Positions 19,128 to 29,685 are shown, numbered from the stretch's first letter. The stretch is DNA of 64,000 nucleotides from Komagataeibacter melaceti (GCF_003403295.1 NZ_QUWV01000029.1:1-64000); one strand, 5' to 3'. Numbers and translations are program-made. The notes: generated by a model from the sequence alone, not told the origin.

Positions 19128-20053
19128 TGGCCATGGCACAGCACGACACCACACACCGCCCCGCCACGCGGGGTATCCTGCTGGCGGGCGGTTCGGGCAC
19201 GCGGCTGCACCCGATGACACTGGCCGTAAGCAAGCAGCTCCTGCCCGTATATGACAAACCCATGATCTATTACCCGTTATGCACGCTGATGATGGCGGGC
19301 ATCCGGGACATCATGATCATTTCCACCCCGCAGGACCTGCCGCAGTTCCAGCGTCTTCTGGGTGATGGCGCGCAGCTTGGCGTACGCTTCGCCTACCGTG
19401 TCCAGCCCCGGCCCGACGGGATCGCGCAGGCGTTCCTCATCGCGGGGGACTGGCTGGCGGACGCGCCATGCGCGCTGGTACTGGGGGATAACCTGATCTT
19501 TGCCGATCACCTGCCCGCCATGCTGCGCAAGGCGGCGGAGCGCACCCATGGGGCCACGGTCTTCGCCTATCAGGTACGCGATCCCGAACGCTACGGGGTC
19601 GTGACCTTCGCGCGGGATGGCGCGGCGCTGGACATTCTAGAAAAACCCGTGCCCGCGCCGTCAAACTGGGCGGTGACCGGACTGTATTTCTATGATGGGC
19701 GGGTGCGGGAACTGGCGGCGGGCCTGCGCCCCTCCGCCCGGGGGGAGCTTGAGATAACCGACCTCAACCGCATCTACCTGGCTGAAAACGCCCTGCATGT
19801 CGAACGGCTTGGCCGGGGCTGCGCGTGGCTGGACGCGGGCATGCCGGACAGCCTCATGCTGGCGGGTTCCTTCGTGCAGACCGTGCAGGCGCGTCAGGGC
19901 ATGCTGGTCGGATCACCGGAGGAGGCGGCTTTCCTCATGGGCTATATTGACGCAGCCCAACTCCGCGCGCTGGCCGGTCGCATGGGCCGCACCGAACTGG
20001 GCCGAACGCTTATGGCCATTGCGGACGGAGCCACGCCAACGCCCGCACCCTAG
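19127..20053 (+). CDS. rfbA: Glucose-1-phosphate thymidylyltransferase
   Basis: Makes dTDP-glucose from dTTP and glucose 1-phosphate, the first step towards dTDP-rhamnose. The N-terminal [14 protein letters not shown] is the nucleotidyltransferase signature, followed by [22 protein letters not shown] near residue 120 and EKP around 175 also fit. The chosen ATG at 19127 overlaps the rfbB stop; an upstream in-frame start at 19067 would run through rfbB. The product is 308 residues. Its TAG stop shares a CTAG palindrome with the stop of the convergent MFS gene. Confidence 0.95.
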   Translation: MAMAQHDTTHRPATRGILLAGGSGTRLHPMTLAVSKQLLPVYDKPMIYYPLCTLMMAGIRDIMIISTPQDLPQFQRLLGDGAQLGVRFAYRVQPRPDGIAQAFLIAGDWLADAPCALVLGDNLIFADHLPAMLRKAAERTHGATVFAYQVRDPERYGVVTFARDGAALDILEKPVPAPSNWAVTGLYFYDGRVRELAAGLRPSARGELEITDLNRIYLAENALHVERLGRGCAWLDAGMPDSLMLAGSFVQTVQARQGMLVGSPEEAAFLMGYIDAAQLRALAGRMGRTELGRTLMAIADGATPTPAP

Positions 20054-21336
20054 CTGGCCCCGGCCGCGCGCCGGGCGCAGATACGCCGCCAGATATTGCA
20101 CCCGCCCATGCACAGGCAGCCCCCCGTCACCACCACGGCCAGCGGCGCGGGGCTGTGAAAGACCACATGGCCCAGTATGAAGCCACTGCCGGCAGCAAGG
20201 GAAAACTGGATCGTGCCCATAAGCGCGGACGCACTGCCCAACTGGTGGCCGTGATGGGTAAAGGCCATGACCGTCGCATTGGGGCCGATAAAGCCCAGTG
20301 ATCCCGTCATGCCCATGACCAGCGCACACACCAGCAGCGGGTGCGCAGGCCCCGCCACCCCGGCCACCGACAGCCCGAGGCAGAGCACCGCAACGATCAG
20401 GCAGGACATGATCCCGCCATCCAGCAGGCGTGACAGGCCCAGCCGATGCACCAGCAGGCCGTTGAGCTGCGCGCAGGCGATGAACATCGCGGCGTTCAGG
20501 CCGAAGAAAGCGCCGAATTCACCGGGCGTGAACTGCAGCAGGTGCTCGAACACCACAGGGGCGGAGGTAATGTAGGCAAACATGACGAAGGAGGAGAAGC
20601 TGTTGATCAGCGCACTGGACATGAACACGGGCTCACGCACCAGCGCGGCATAGCGGCCGATCATGCCCGGCATGGAAAACGAGATCCGCTTGCCCACCGG
20701 CATCGTGTCGGGCAGGCAGGCCAGCACCGCCCCCAGCGCCAGCACGCCGTAGCCCACCGCAATGGTGAAGATCCAGCGCCAGTGCCCGAATGACAGCACC
20801 AGACTGCCCAGCGAGGGTGCGAGGATGGGCATGACCCCAAAGACCAGCATGAGCTGCGACATGATCCGCACGCACGCCGCCCCGGTCGCCACATCACGCA
20901 CGATGGCGCGCGGGATCACGGCGCAGGCCGCACCACCCAGCGCGGCAATGAAGCGGCACAGGCAGAACAGGTCGAACCCGCTGACCACCGCGCACCCGAG
21001 CGAACCGGCGCAGAACAGGACCAGCCCTCCCACCAGCGGCACGCGCCGCCCCAGCCGGTCGGACAGGGGGCCAAGGCTGAACTGCCCCACCGCAAGACCT
21101 GCGAACCATGCCGCCAGCGTCACCTGGCTGGCCCCGGTGTGGCCGCCCGCCAGTTCCTGATCCATGGCCGGGAAGGCAGGCAGGTACATATCGGTGGCAA
21201 GCGGGCCGATGGCCGTGATCAGCCCCAGCAGGGCGATCATCCAGAAGGGCATGGCGGAAGGAAGCGGCTGGGAAGCTGGCATGATGATCCGGGACGCAGA
21301 TGACGGAAGGGGAGCCACGGGCAGGGGCATATCCAT
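20050..21336 (-). CDS. Bcr/CflA-type MFS multidrug efflux transporter
   Basis: A 428-residue major facilitator with about 12 hydrophobic segments. [11 protein letters not shown] after the first membrane helix and [13 protein letters not shown] in the loop after helix 2 are typical of the Bcr/CflA drug-resistance group. It probably exports drugs or small metabolites by proton antiport; the substrate cannot be inferred. The N terminus carries about 25 extra polar residues before the first helix, and an internal start in that stretch is possible. It overlaps the rfbA stop by 4 bases in convergent orientation. Confidence 0.85.
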   Translation of the reverse strand: MDMPLPVAPLPSSASRIIMPASQPLPSAMPFWMIALLGLITAIGPLATDMYLPAFPAMDQELAGGHTGASQVTLAAWFAGLAVGQFSLGPLSDRLGRRVPLVGGLVLFCAGSLGCAVVSGFDLFCLCRFIAALGGAACAVIPRAIVRDVATGAACVRIMSQLMLVFGVMPILAPSLGSLVLSFGHWRWIFTIAVGYGVLALGAVLACLPDTMPVGKRISFSMPGMIGRYAALVREPVFMSSALINSFSSFVMFAYITSAPVVFEHLLQFTPGEFGAFFGLNAAMFIACAQLNGLLVHRLGLSRLLDGGIMSCLIVAVLCLGLSVAGVAGPAHPLLVCALVMGMTGSLGFIGPNATVMAFTHHGHQLGSASALMGTIQFSLAAGSGFILGHVVFHSPAPLAVVVTGGCLCMGGCNIWRRICARRAAGAS

Positions 21337-21433
21337 GTTATTTCACACCGCTTGTCCATGCGCCGTGCCGCATGCATCCCATGCCCGCCACGCCACCCCC
21401 GTTTCATGGCGCGGCGGGTTTATGGGTGTTGGG

Positions 21434-22108
21434 TCAGAGCCCGAAACTGGCGACCAGCCCGGACAGCCCCGTCTGCCGGTGCCGTTGCAGCCGGGCGGCC
21501 ACCAGCACGGCGCGGGCTTCGGTAATGGCCTGGTCCAGTTCGGAATTGATGATAACGTGATCGAACTCGTTCCAGTGCGAGATCTCGTCGCGCGCGGCCT
21601 GCATGCGGCGCGCGATCTCGTCGGCCTCGTCCGAGGCACGGCCATGCAGGCGGCGCTCCAGTTCCGCGATGGAGGGCGGCAGCACGAATATGCTGACCAC
21701 ATCATCAGGCAGCGCCGCGCGGATCTGGCGGTGGCCCTGCCAGTCTATGTCGAACACCATGTCACGACCCTGCGCCAGCGCTTCCTCCACCGGGGCGCGC
21801 GGCGTACCGTAGCCCCGGCCGAACACGGTGGCCCATTCCAGCATCTCGCCCGTTTCCGCCATGCGCATGAACGCCTCCATGCTGCGGAAATGGTAATGGA
21901 TGCCGTCACTCTCCCCCGGGCGGGGCTGGCGCGTGGTGACCGACACGGAATGAAGCAGTTGCGGCTCGGACGCCCGCAGCGCATTGGCAATGGTGGACTT
22001 GCCCGCGCCGGACGGGGCTGAAATAACCAGACATACCCCCCTGCGCTGGACCGGGACCCCGGAAGTGGCGCGGAAGGGAGGGGCTGGCTGGCTCATACGG
22101 CTCTCCAT
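21434..22108 (-). CDS. gmk: Guanylate kinase
   Basis: Phosphorylates GMP to GDP. The P-loop SAPSGAGKST is at about residues 30-39. It is followed by the GMP-binding SVTTRQPRPGE segment and by ESDGIHYHF, both characteristic. The product is 224 residues, with an N-terminal extension of about 20 residues compared with the E. coli type; an internal ATG at 22096 (MSQPAPP) is another possible start. It is divergent from the SDR gene. Confidence 0.94.
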   Translation of the reverse strand: MESRMSQPAPPFRATSGVPVQRRGVCLVISAPSGAGKSTIANALRASEPQLLHSVSVTTRQPRPGESDGIHYHFRSMEAFMRMAETGEMLEWATVFGRGYGTPRAPVEEALAQGRDMVFDIDWQGHRQIRAALPDDVVSIFVLPPSIAELERRLHGRASDEADEIARRMQAARDEISHWNEFDHVIINSELDQAITEARAVLVAARLQRHRQTGLSGLVASFGL

Positions 22109-22188
22109 GGTTGTCGGCCCGCCTGCTTGCGGGCCGGGCGCGGAAACGAAGTAGCGCAGTTCTAACAGGGTGTATGTATTCTGCGAAC

Positions 22189-23019
22189 ATGAAACAGGAT
22201 TCGATACTGATCACAGGCGCCTCGTCCGGTATCGGGCGTGGCCTTGCCCTCGCCCTCGCCCGGCCGGGGCGCACGCTGCACCTGGGGGGGCGTAACGCGC
22301 ATAACCTGAAGGAAGTGGCCACACGCTGCATCGCACGTGGGGCGGATGCCCGCATACGGGTGCAGGATGTGCGCGATCAGGCGGGCATGGAGGCATGGAT
22401 CATGGCCACCGGCACGCTGGACCTTGTCTTCGCCTGCGCGGGAATCACGGCCTCCACCACAGGCGGCGAGGACGCACCCCATGAACCCGACGCCCAGATC
22501 CGGCGCATGTTCGCGACCAATGTGGATGGCGTCATCAATACCGTGCTGCCCGCGCTACGGGTCATGCGCGGCCAGCCGCGCGGCAGCGACGGCGTGCGCG
22601 GGCGCATATGCGCCATGTCCTCGGTGGCGGGGCTGGTCTCGTTTCCGGGCACGCCATCGTACTGCGCGTCAAAGGCGGCGGTGGACCGCTTCATGGTGGC
22701 GACGGGCGGGAACATGGCGCGGGCTGGCATCATGATGTCCAGTGTGTGCTGCGGGTTCGTAAACACCCCCATGACCGCACGCAACACCTTCCACATGCCC
22801 GGCCTGACCCAGACGGGCGATGCGGTGCGGGCCATCCTGTCGGGGGTGGCGCGCGGCAGGCGGCGCATTTCCTTCCCGTGGTGGCTGGCGGCGGGATCGC
22901 GCTTCATGGACCTGCTGCCGATCGGGATCGCGCAGTCCTGTTACTTCCGCCAGCCGGCGGGACAGGCGGGCAGCATGCCCGAAACGGGGCTGGAGCAGCC
23001 GGGCACGCCCGCGGCGTGA
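22189..23019 (+). CDS. Short-chain dehydrogenase/reductase
   Basis: A classical SDR with an N-terminal TGASSGIG cofactor motif, NVDGVINT in the middle, a catalytic Ser, and YCASK (YxxxK). The C-terminal part has a hydrophobic, basic stretch (RRISFPWWLAAGSRFMDLLP) that may touch the membrane. The substrate is unknown. Start choice lies between ATG 22189 and ATG 22174, and AGGG at 22167-22170 does not settle it. It ends 37 bases before the RND transporter gene on the same strand, so co-transcription is possible. Confidence 0.8.
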   Translation: MKQDSILITGASSGIGRGLALALARPGRTLHLGGRNAHNLKEVATRCIARGADARIRVQDVRDQAGMEAWIMATGTLDLVFACAGITASTTGGEDAPHEPDAQIRRMFATNVDGVINTVLPALRVMRGQPRGSDGVRGRICAMSSVAGLVSFPGTPSYCASKAAVDRFMVATGGNMARAGIMMSSVCCGFVNTPMTARNTFHMPGLTQTGDAVRAILSGVARGRRRISFPWWLAAGSRFMDLLPIGIAQSCYFRQPAGQAGSMPETGLEQPGTPAA

Positions 23020-23056
23020 GGGATGACCCCGTGATGGCAGGAACCGGGACCAGCCC

Positions 23057-26000
23057 TTGAACCCGTGCCGCATCTTCATCCTGCGCCCCGTAGCGACCAC
23101 CCTGCTGGCGGCGGCCATCATGCTGTCCGGCCTTTTTGCCTACCGGGTACTGCCAGTGGGCGACCTGCCGGATATCGCCGTGCCGGTCATCTACATCATG
23201 GCCAGCCAGCCCGGCGCCTCGCCCCAGCAGATGGCCAGTTCCGTCACCACCCCGCTGGAACGCAGGCTGGGGCAGGTGGCGGGCGTAAGCGAGATCGAGT
23301 CCGATTCCAGCCAGGATAACGCCTTCATCCTGCTGACCTTCGATGAAACCACCAATATCGACGCCGCCGCCAATGACGTGGAAGCCGCATTGCGCGCCGC
23401 CCGCGCCGACATGCCCGCAACGCTCGAGTCACAGCCGCAGTACTGGAAGGCCAACCCCTCCGACAACCCGGTCATGATCCTGGCGCTGACATCGGACACG
23501 CAGCCGGTGTCCGAGCTGTACGACATTGCCAAGACGCGCCTGCAGCCATTGCTTGCGCAGGTGCAGGGCGTGGGCTGGGTCGAGATTGCGGGCAGTTCCG
23601 CCCCGGCGGTGCGGGTGGAAATCAACCCGTGGCCGCTGTTCAAATACGGGCTGGGGTTCGAGGACATCCGCTCCGCCCTGGCATCGGCCAACGCCAATAC
23701 GCCCAAGGGCATCATAGAAAACGACACGACCCGCTACACGCTGGCCACCAACGACCAGGCGCGCACCGCCGCCCAGTACCGTGACCTGGTGATCGGCTAC
23801 CGTGACAGCCGCCCCGTGCGGCTGCGCGACGTGGCCACCGTGCGCAACGGCGTGGAAAACGAACGCCAGATTGGCTACCTGAACGGGCACACCGCGGTCA
23901 TGGCCATCATCCGCCCCCGGGCCGGAGCGAACGTGATCCACGTGATCGATTCGATCAAGGGCCGCCTGCCCGCCCTGCGCGCGGCGCTGCCGCGCGGGGT
24001 CTCGCTGGTGCCCGCCATGGACCGTTCCATCACCATCCGCGCCTCGCTGGCGGATACGCAGTGGACGCTCCTCGCCTCGGTCGTGCTGGTAGTGGGGGTG
24101 GTGCTGGCGTTCCTGCGCAGCCCGCGCGCGACACTCATCCCGGCCATTACGGTGCCCATATCACTGGCGGGCACGCTGGCGTTCATGGCGCTGTTCCACT
24201 TCTCGCTCGATATCCTGTCGCTCATGGCGCTGACCATCGCCACCGGCTTCGTGGTGGATGACGCCATCGTGGTGCTGGAAAACATCGCCCGCCACATGGA
24301 GGCGGGGCTGGACCGCAGGCAAGCCGCCCTGCGTGGCTCGCGCGAGATCGGGTTTACCGTGCTGTCCATCACCATCTCGCTGGTGGCGGTATTCCTGCCG
24401 CTGCTGCTGCTGGCGGGCACGCCGGGCAAGGTGTTCTTCGAGTTTTCGATGACGCTGGCGATCACCGTCACCGTCTCGCTGGTGCTGGCGCTGAGCCTGA
24501 CACCAATGATGTGCAGCCTGTTCCTGGAGGTCGGCACGGATGCGCCGCCACCGCCCACCGCCCCGCGCTGGCGGCGGTGGGCGCATGGCGTGGGTGAGGC
24601 GATGGAGGCGGGATACCGCTACCTGCTGCGCCATTACGAGCGTTCCCTCGCCAGCGCCCTGCGCCATCATGTGCTGACCGCCGTGACCCTGCCGCTCAGC
24701 CTTGCCGTCATGATCGGCGTGATCGTGCTCATGCCCAAGGGCATCCTGCCCAAGGAGGACGTGGCCATGGTCATGAACTTCTTCCGCGCCGACCAGACCA
24801 CCTCCTTCCCCGCCATGAAGGAGAAGATCCGCGCCATAAGCGACGCGATGGGGGTGGATCAGGACACGCAGGAAGTCGTCGCGTTCTCGGGTGATACGAA
24901 CATCGAGGGGCAGGCCTTCGCCCAGATGATCGACCGCACGCAGCGCAGCGACGGCCCTGACGAGATGATCGAGCGCATCCACAAACGGCTGGCCAACATT
25001 CCGGGGCTGGATATTTCCCTGTTCTCGGCAGGTGACATAAGCGGCGGCGGCGGCCGGCAGAAGGAGGGGGCATACCGCTACCTGCTGACCAGCGACAATG
25101 CCGATGACATCTATACATGGGCGCCCCGCCTGACCGCCGCGCTGCGCGCCAACCCGATGCTGCGCGACGTGACAACGGATGTCATGAACAACGGCGCGGC
25201 CATCCATGCCGACATCATCCGTGACCTTGCGGCGCGTTACCTTGTCACGCCGCAGCTCATCAGCAACACGCTGTACGACGCCTTTGGCCAGCGCACGGCG
25301 TCCAACATCTCCACCCCGCTCACCACCTACCATGTGGTGATGGAGGTGGCGGACCAGTACCGTACCACGCCCGACATCCTGGATTCCTTCCGCATCTCGA
25401 CCGCCGGCGGCAGTGCGGGGGGCGGGACGGTATCGAACACGGTGCGCGCACGCACGGTTACGACGGGGCAGGAAAGCCGCAGCGCGCAGCTCAGCCAGCA
25501 GTCGTTCCGCAACCAGGTCGCCAACCGGCTGGCGGGCGGGGCCGGGGCCTCGAACGGGTCGGCCGTCTCCTCCAGCACCGAGACGATGATCCCGCTTTCC
25601 GACGTGGCGCGCCTCGTGCCCCGCCCCACGGCCATTACCGTCTCGCACCGCGACGGGTTCGTCTCCGCCGCCATTTCCTTCAACCTCGCCCCCGGCAAGG
25701 CCCTGAGCGACGCCTCGGCCGCGATTGCCGACACCATGGTGAGCATGCATGTGCCGCCCTCCATCCATGGCGGGTTTACCGGGCAGGCGGCACAGTTCCA
25801 GTCCGCCATCATCAACGAGGTGCTGATCTTCGTTGCCGCCCTTGTCACGATCTACGTGACGCTGGGCATCCTGTATGAAAGCTACATCCACCCGCTGACC
25901 ATCATGTCCACCCTGCCCTCGGCGGGGGTGGGGGCGGTGCTGGCACTGTGGGCGACGGGGCAGGAGTTTTCCCTCATCACCATGATCGGGATGATCCTGC

Positions 26001-26350
26001 TGGTCGGGATCGTGAAAAAGAACGCCATCCTGATCGTGGATTTCGCGCTGCATGCGGAACGCGACCGGGGTCTTTCCCCGCGCGACGCCATACATGACGC
26101 CTGCATCCAGCGTTTCCGCCCCATTCTCATGACCACGCTGGCGGCGGCACTCGGGGCCGTGCCGCTGATCACCAATGGCGGCTATGGCGTGGAGATGCGC
26201 CGCCCGCTGGGCATTACCGTGGTGGGCGGGCTTGTGATGAGCCAGTTGCTGACACTGTACACCACGCCGGTCATCTATCTTTACATGGAACGCATCCGCA
26301 CATGGACCGCGCGGATGGCCCACCGCCTGCTGGCGCGCGGCCGGGGATAA
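23057..26350 (+). CDS. RND-type efflux pump inner-membrane subunit
   Basis: An AcrB/MdtB-like resistance-nodulation-division permease of 1,097 residues. The N-terminal helix is followed by the first periplasmic domain. [14 protein letters not shown], in transmembrane helix 4 (about residues 396-409), carries the paired Asp residues of proton translocation. A second large periplasmic region with a Gly/Ser-rich insertion (about 765-830) precedes the C-terminal membrane bundle, which contains [14 protein letters not shown]. No periplasmic adaptor or outer-membrane channel gene is adjacent, which is unusual; partners must be encoded elsewhere. The start is a TTG codon at 23057. Confidence 0.9.
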   Translation: MNPCRIFILRPVATTLLAAAIMLSGLFAYRVLPVGDLPDIAVPVIYIMASQPGASPQQMASSVTTPLERRLGQVAGVSEIESDSSQDNAFILLTFDETTNIDAAANDVEAALRAARADMPATLESQPQYWKANPSDNPVMILALTSDTQPVSELYDIAKTRLQPLLAQVQGVGWVEIAGSSAPAVRVEINPWPLFKYGLGFEDIRSALASANANTPKGIIENDTTRYTLATNDQARTAAQYRDLVIGYRDSRPVRLRDVATVRNGVENERQIGYLNGHTAVMAIIRPRAGANVIHVIDSIKGRLPALRAALPRGVSLVPAMDRSITIRASLADTQWTLLASVVLVVGVVLAFLRSPRATLIPAITVPISLAGTLAFMALFHFSLDILSLMALTIATGFVVDDAIVVLENIARHMEAGLDRRQAALRGSREIGFTVLSITISLVAVFLPLLLLAGTPGKVFFEFSMTLAITVTVSLVLALSLTPMMCSLFLEVGTDAPPPPTAPRWRRWAHGVGEAMEAGYRYLLRHYERSLASALRHHVLTAVTLPLSLAVMIGVIVLMPKGILPKEDVAMVMNFFRADQTTSFPAMKEKIRAISDAMGVDQDTQEVVAFSGDTNIEGQAFAQMIDRTQRSDGPDEMIERIHKRLANIPGLDISLFSAGDISGGGGRQKEGAYRYLLTSDNADDIYTWAPRLTAALRANPMLRDVTTDVMNNGAAIHADIIRDLAARYLVTPQLISNTLYDAFGQRTASNISTPLTTYHVVMEVADQYRTTPDILDSFRISTAGGSAGGGTVSNTVRARTVTTGQESRSAQLSQQSFRNQVANRLAGGAGASNGSAVSSSTETMIPLSDVARLVPRPTAITVSHRDGFVSAAISFNLAPGKALSDASAAIADTMVSMHVPPSIHGGFTGQAAQFQSAIINEVLIFVAALVTIYVTLGILYESYIHPLTIMSTLPSAGVGAVLALWATGQEFSLITMIGMILLVGIVKKNAILIVDFALHAERDRGLSPRDAIHDACIQRFRPILMTTLAAALGAVPLITNGGYGVEMRRPLGITVVGGLVMSQLLTLYTTPVIYLYMERIRTWTARMAHRLLARGRG

Positions 26351-26421
26351 AAAATCTTTTCCCCAATGAAAAAAAGGGGGTTGCGGGCAGCGGCAGTGTC
26401 GGCTAGAAACCGCCTCACAGC

Positions 26422-26498
26422 GCACCCGTAGCTCAACTGGATAGAGCACCAGACTACGAATCTGGGGGTTAGAGGTTCGAGTCCTTTCGGGTGCGCCA
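26422..26498 (+). tRNA. tRNA-Arg (anticodon ACG)
   Basis: A 77-base cloverleaf. Acceptor stem GCACCCG pairs with CGGGTGC, with a G discriminator and an encoded CCA. The anticodon stem CCAGA/TCTGG holds the loop CTACGAA with anticodon ACG at 26456-26458. The T arm contains GGTTCGAGTCC. It reads CGU-type arginine codons, probably after conversion of A34 to inosine. Confidence 0.95.
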
Positions 26499-26661
26499 CT
26501 TTCCTTAAAATAAAATCAGCGGACCATCCCGGTAATGGTATCCTCCCTGCGCATGCGGGCGGGAGTCTGGCCGTTCCCCTTCCAAAAAGAAGGGTGCCTG
26601 CCGCCTGCGGGGCTGCTACACCCTTGCCTGATCTTTCTTTGTCCGGATTCAGGAAACAGGA

Positions 26662-27876
26662 ATGAACGGGTCCCGCCCCCCCGAAAACATGCCGCCACAG
26701 GCCCCATCCGCACAGCGTGAGGGGATTGCCGGCTGGGTTGACCGCAGGCTTCCGGTCATAAGCGGGTTCCGTAAGGAATATATCGACTTCCCCATGCCGC
26801 GTAACCTGAACGGGTTGTGGAATTTCGGGGCGATCCTGTGCGCGGTGCTGGTCATCATGCTGGCCAGCGGCATTTTCCTGGCCATGAACTATACACCCAC
26901 GACGGCGGGGGCCTTCGCCTCGGTCGAGATGATCGAACGCCAGTTGCCCGGCGGGTGGATGCTGCGCGCGATCCATGTCACGGGGGCGAGCCTGTTCATG
27001 GCCGCACTGTACATCCACCTGTTCCGCGGGCTGTACTATGGCTCGTACAAGCAGCCGCGCGAGATCCTGTGGCTGTCGGGGCTGGGGCTTCTGCTCCTGA
27101 CCATGGTCACCGCCTTTGCGGGCTATGTGCTGCCATGGGGGCAGATGTCCTACTGGGGGGCGGATGTCGCGGGCAAGGCGGTGGGGGCCGTGCCGCTCAT
27201 CGGGCCGACGCTTGAACATGTCATGGAGGGTAGCGACCAGTTGGGGGATATTTTCATCCACCGCTTTTTCGTGCTGCATTTCCTGCTGGCCTTCACCATC
27301 GTGGCCATTGTCGTGCTGCATGTGGCCGCACTGCATGTGCCCGGCCCCAACAACCCCACTGGCCGGCCCGTTCCCGCACGTGAGACCGTGCCCTTCCACC
27401 CCTACTACACGACCAAGGACCTGACCGGGATCGTGCTGTTCGCGCTGGTGTTCGTGGCCCTTGCCTTCCTGTGGCCCGGCCTGCTGTCCGAACCGGCAAA
27501 CTACCGCCCCGCCAACCCCATGCACACCCCGGCCGATATCGAGCCGGAATGGTATTTCCTGCCGTTTTACGGGATGCTGCAATCCGTGCCGTCAAAATTC
27601 GGCGGGCTTGTCGCATCGGCGGGTGCAGTGCTGATCCTGTTCGCCGTGCCGTGGCTGGACCGATCCCCCATCCGCTCGGCCCGTTTCCGCCCGGCCTGCC
27701 GCATTGGCCTGGCGGGGCTGGTAGTGGCGTTCGTGCTCATGGGGCTGGTGGGCCGCCACCATGCCGCAGGGGGCTGGATGACCGTGGGGCGGCTCGCGAC
27801 ACTTTACTACTTCGGCTACTTCCTCGTGCTGCTGCCGCTATGCGCGCGGCGGGAAATGCGCGGCCCCGCCGCCTGA
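26662..27876 (+). CDS. petB: Cytochrome b subunit (bc1-type), without its usual partners
   Basis: A 404-residue cytochrome b like that of the ubiquinol-cytochrome c reductase complex. Heme ligands are visible as two His pairs spaced by 14: His105/His119 and His206/His220. The quinol-site PEWY motif is present in EPEWYFLPFYG, and GYVLPWGQMSYWG matches the Qo-side helix. The fused length covers the cytochrome b6 and subunit IV parts. In most alphaproteobacteria petB lies in an operon with the Rieske protein and cytochrome c1, but neither is next to it here: upstream is tRNA-Arg and downstream the TPP riboswitch. ATG 26662 follows an AGGAAACAGGA ribosome-binding region. Confidence 0.9.
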   Translation: MNGSRPPENMPPQAPSAQREGIAGWVDRRLPVISGFRKEYIDFPMPRNLNGLWNFGAILCAVLVIMLASGIFLAMNYTPTTAGAFASVEMIERQLPGGWMLRAIHVTGASLFMAALYIHLFRGLYYGSYKQPREILWLSGLGLLLLTMVTAFAGYVLPWGQMSYWGADVAGKAVGAVPLIGPTLEHVMEGSDQLGDIFIHRFFVLHFLLAFTIVAIVVLHVAALHVPGPNNPTGRPVPARETVPFHPYYTTKDLTGIVLFALVFVALAFLWPGLLSEPANYRPANPMHTPADIEPEWYFLPFYGMLQSVPSKFGGLVASAGAVLILFAVPWLDRSPIRSARFRPACRIGLAGLVVAFVLMGLVGRHHAAGGWMTVGRLATLYYFGYFLVLLPLCARREMRGPAA

Positions 27877-27912
27877 TCCTGCTGCCCGGCACGTCCGGTC
27901 CAGCATCCGTGA

Positions 27913-27942
27913 CTTGACGCGCAGGCGTCCCATCCCACACTC
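27913..27942 (+). promoter_or_regulatory. Possible promoter of the TPP riboswitch-ThiY transcript
   Basis: TTGACG at 27914-27919 is followed after 16 bases by CACACT at 27936-27941, a weak -10. This would start RNA just before the riboswitch aptamer. The match is moderate. Confidence 0.35.
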
Positions 27943-27944
27943 TC

Positions 27945-28025
27945 CACCCGACCGGGGTGCCCGTTGTGATCGGGCTGAGATCATACCCGTTGAACCTGAT
28001 CTGGGTCATGCCAGCGAAGGGAGGC
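27945..28025 (+). promoter_or_regulatory. TPP riboswitch (THI element)
   Basis: The conserved core is easy to see: GGGGTGCC, then GGCTGAGA, ACCCGTTGAACCTGATCTGG, and GCCAGCGAAGGGA. The aptamer ends about 60 bases before the start codon of the ThiY-like gene. It therefore senses thiamine diphosphate and should repress the downstream precursor-uptake gene when TPP is plentiful. The spacer to the start contains GGAGAGGGA, the ribosome-binding site, so control may act at translation initiation. Confidence 0.95.
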
Positions 28026-28086
28026 TGACCTGTCGCGCCTGTTCCCTGCCTGCCGTGTTCCATGGATAATCGGAGAGGGAATTCCC

Positions 28087-29055
28087 ATGCGCGCCATAAC
28101 CCGCACATCCGCCCTGATGGCCGTTCTGGCCTGCATGGTGCTGCTGATACAGCCCGCGCGTGCGGCGGGGCGGCAGGTTACGGTCGTGCTGGACTGGTTC
28201 CTCAATGCCGACCACGCCAGCCTACTGGCCGCGCAGTACAGCGGCGCCTTTGCCCGCCACGGGCTGGATGTAAAGCTGATCGCCCCGGCTGATCCCGGCT
28301 CCCCCGCGCGCTTGGTGGCGGCGGGGCAGGCCGACCTTGCGGTTTCCTACCAGACACAACTGGGCATGCTGGCGGACCAGTCCATACCGCTCGTGCGTGT
28401 TGGCACGCTGATTGATACCCCGCTCAACGTCCTGATCGCCAGCGGCAGCGTTCATGACCTTTCGGACCTCAAGGGCAGGACCATCGGCATTTCGCTGCCC
28501 GGCGTGGATGACGCCGCCCTTGACGCCATGCTCCATTCCGTGGGGCTGGGCATTGCCGATGTGCGGCAGGTCAATGTCAATTTCCAGTTGGAGCAGGCCA
28601 TCATAAGCCACGCGGTGGATGCGGTGATCGGGGCGGTGCGCACCTATGAACTGATCGACCTGCAACAGAAGGGCGTTCAGGTCAGCGCCTTCTTTCCCGA
28701 GGAACACGGCGTGCCGATGTCCGATGAGCTGATCTTCCTGGCCGGGCGCGACCATGCGCATGAGGCATGGATACGTGATTTCATGGATGCGCTGGCGGAG
28801 GGGGCCAATACCCTCATCAATCACCCTGACACCATACTGGCGCAGGCGGTACACGATCACCCGGAACTCGACACACCGCTGAACCGGGCGGCATGGCAGG
28901 CCACGCTGTCACGCATCTGCAAGCAGCCCGCGCTGCTGAACGTGCCCCGCTATCAGGCTTTTGCCGCGTTCCTGCACGCGCATGGCATGATGGCCCACGA
29001 AATCCCGCTCGGGCAGTACGCGATTGACCCGTTCAGCCCGCCCGCATCACCCTGA
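28087..29055 (+). CDS. thiY: ThiY-like (NMT1/THI5 family) substrate-binding protein for thiamine pyrimidine precursors
   Basis: Periplasmic binding protein of an ABC importer, probably for N-formyl-aminopyrimidine or HMP. A signal peptide spans about residues 1-26, ending QPARA-AG. The mature protein starts QVTVVLDWFLNADHAS, the family hallmark, and continues with LVAAGQADLAVSYQTQL and a DLKGRTIGI segment. Length is 322 residues. It follows a TPP riboswitch, which fits thiamine-related uptake. No permease or ATPase gene (thiX/thiZ) follows; the next gene is convergent. Confidence 0.85.
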   Translation: MRAITRTSALMAVLACMVLLIQPARAAGRQVTVVLDWFLNADHASLLAAQYSGAFARHGLDVKLIAPADPGSPARLVAAGQADLAVSYQTQLGMLADQSIPLVRVGTLIDTPLNVLIASGSVHDLSDLKGRTIGISLPGVDDAALDAMLHSVGLGIADVRQVNVNFQLEQAIISHAVDAVIGAVRTYELIDLQQKGVQVSAFFPEEHGVPMSDELIFLAGRDHAHEAWIRDFMDALAEGANTLINHPDTILAQAVHDHPELDTPLNRAAWQATLSRICKQPALLNVPRYQAFAAFLHAHGMMAHEIPLGQYAIDPFSPPASP

Positions 29056-29072
29056 GTTCCGGGCCGTGGGGT

Positions 29073-29594
29073 TCAGTCCTGCGGGGTAATGCTGGTCAGC
29101 AGGTCGCGCCTGTGCGGCAGGAAGGTAGTGATGCGCAGGCCATGCCACGCCACGATACTGTCACCAAGGAACATGCCCAGCGCGATGACGGTGCAGACCA
29201 GCGCATTGCCGAACATAAGCACCAGCCACCATGCGATGGATGAATCGCGCACGCTGCCCAGGAACAGCGCGAAGGCCGAACCGCAGGCGGAAGCGCCCCC
29301 TACCCCACCGAACAGGATCGCCGCATCCAGCAGCAGCGTGCGGTAATGCAGCAGCCCCAGCCGCTTCATGAGCATGCTGGCATCCTTGCCGGTCTTGTCC
29401 TCCATGCCATCAAGCTTGTCGCGCACCGTCTCGATCCGGTCACTGACCCGCGCCAGCCGCGTGTTGAACATGTTCAGCAATGTGCCGATGCCCGACAGCA
29501 TGAACACCGGCGTCAGGGCGGTCTGGATCAGATGGGCAACGCCATCAACGGATTCATCGGGAATAAGGCCGGGAAAGGCAGACACGAAAGGCAT
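29073..29594 (-). CDS. DUF2721 family membrane protein
   Basis: A 173-residue protein with three to four hydrophobic segments at about residues 22-45, 85-112, and 120-148. Between the first two lies a charged stretch (NTRLARVSDRIETVRDKLDGM) that may form a coiled coil. This arrangement matches the DUF2721 family, whose function is unknown. It is convergent with the thiY-like gene, with 17 bases between stops. Confidence 0.7.
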   Translation of the reverse strand: MPFVSAFPGLIPDESVDGVAHLIQTALTPVFMLSGIGTLLNMFNTRLARVSDRIETVRDKLDGMEDKTGKDASMLMKRLGLLHYRTLLLDAAILFGGVGGASACGSAFALFLGSVRDSSIAWWLVLMFGNALVCTVIALGMFLGDSIVAWHGLRITTFLPHRRDLLTSITPQD

Positions 29595-29685
29595 ATCCTT
29601 GGCTGGGGGCAGGACCTGCGTTTTTTGGGCTTATCCCCGGCCCCGTCAAGGGGCAGAGTCGCGACATGAAGACAGGGAGAATTTC

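Noticed and set aside
24161-26449. A 762-residue minus-strand open frame opposite the RND gene
   Set aside because: It mirrors the RND coding sequence and extends into the tRNA; the product shows no family features.
26570-26595. Hairpin CCCTTC/GAAGGG between tRNA-Arg and cytochrome b
   Set aside because: Six pairs only and no T-run after it; not enough to call a terminator.
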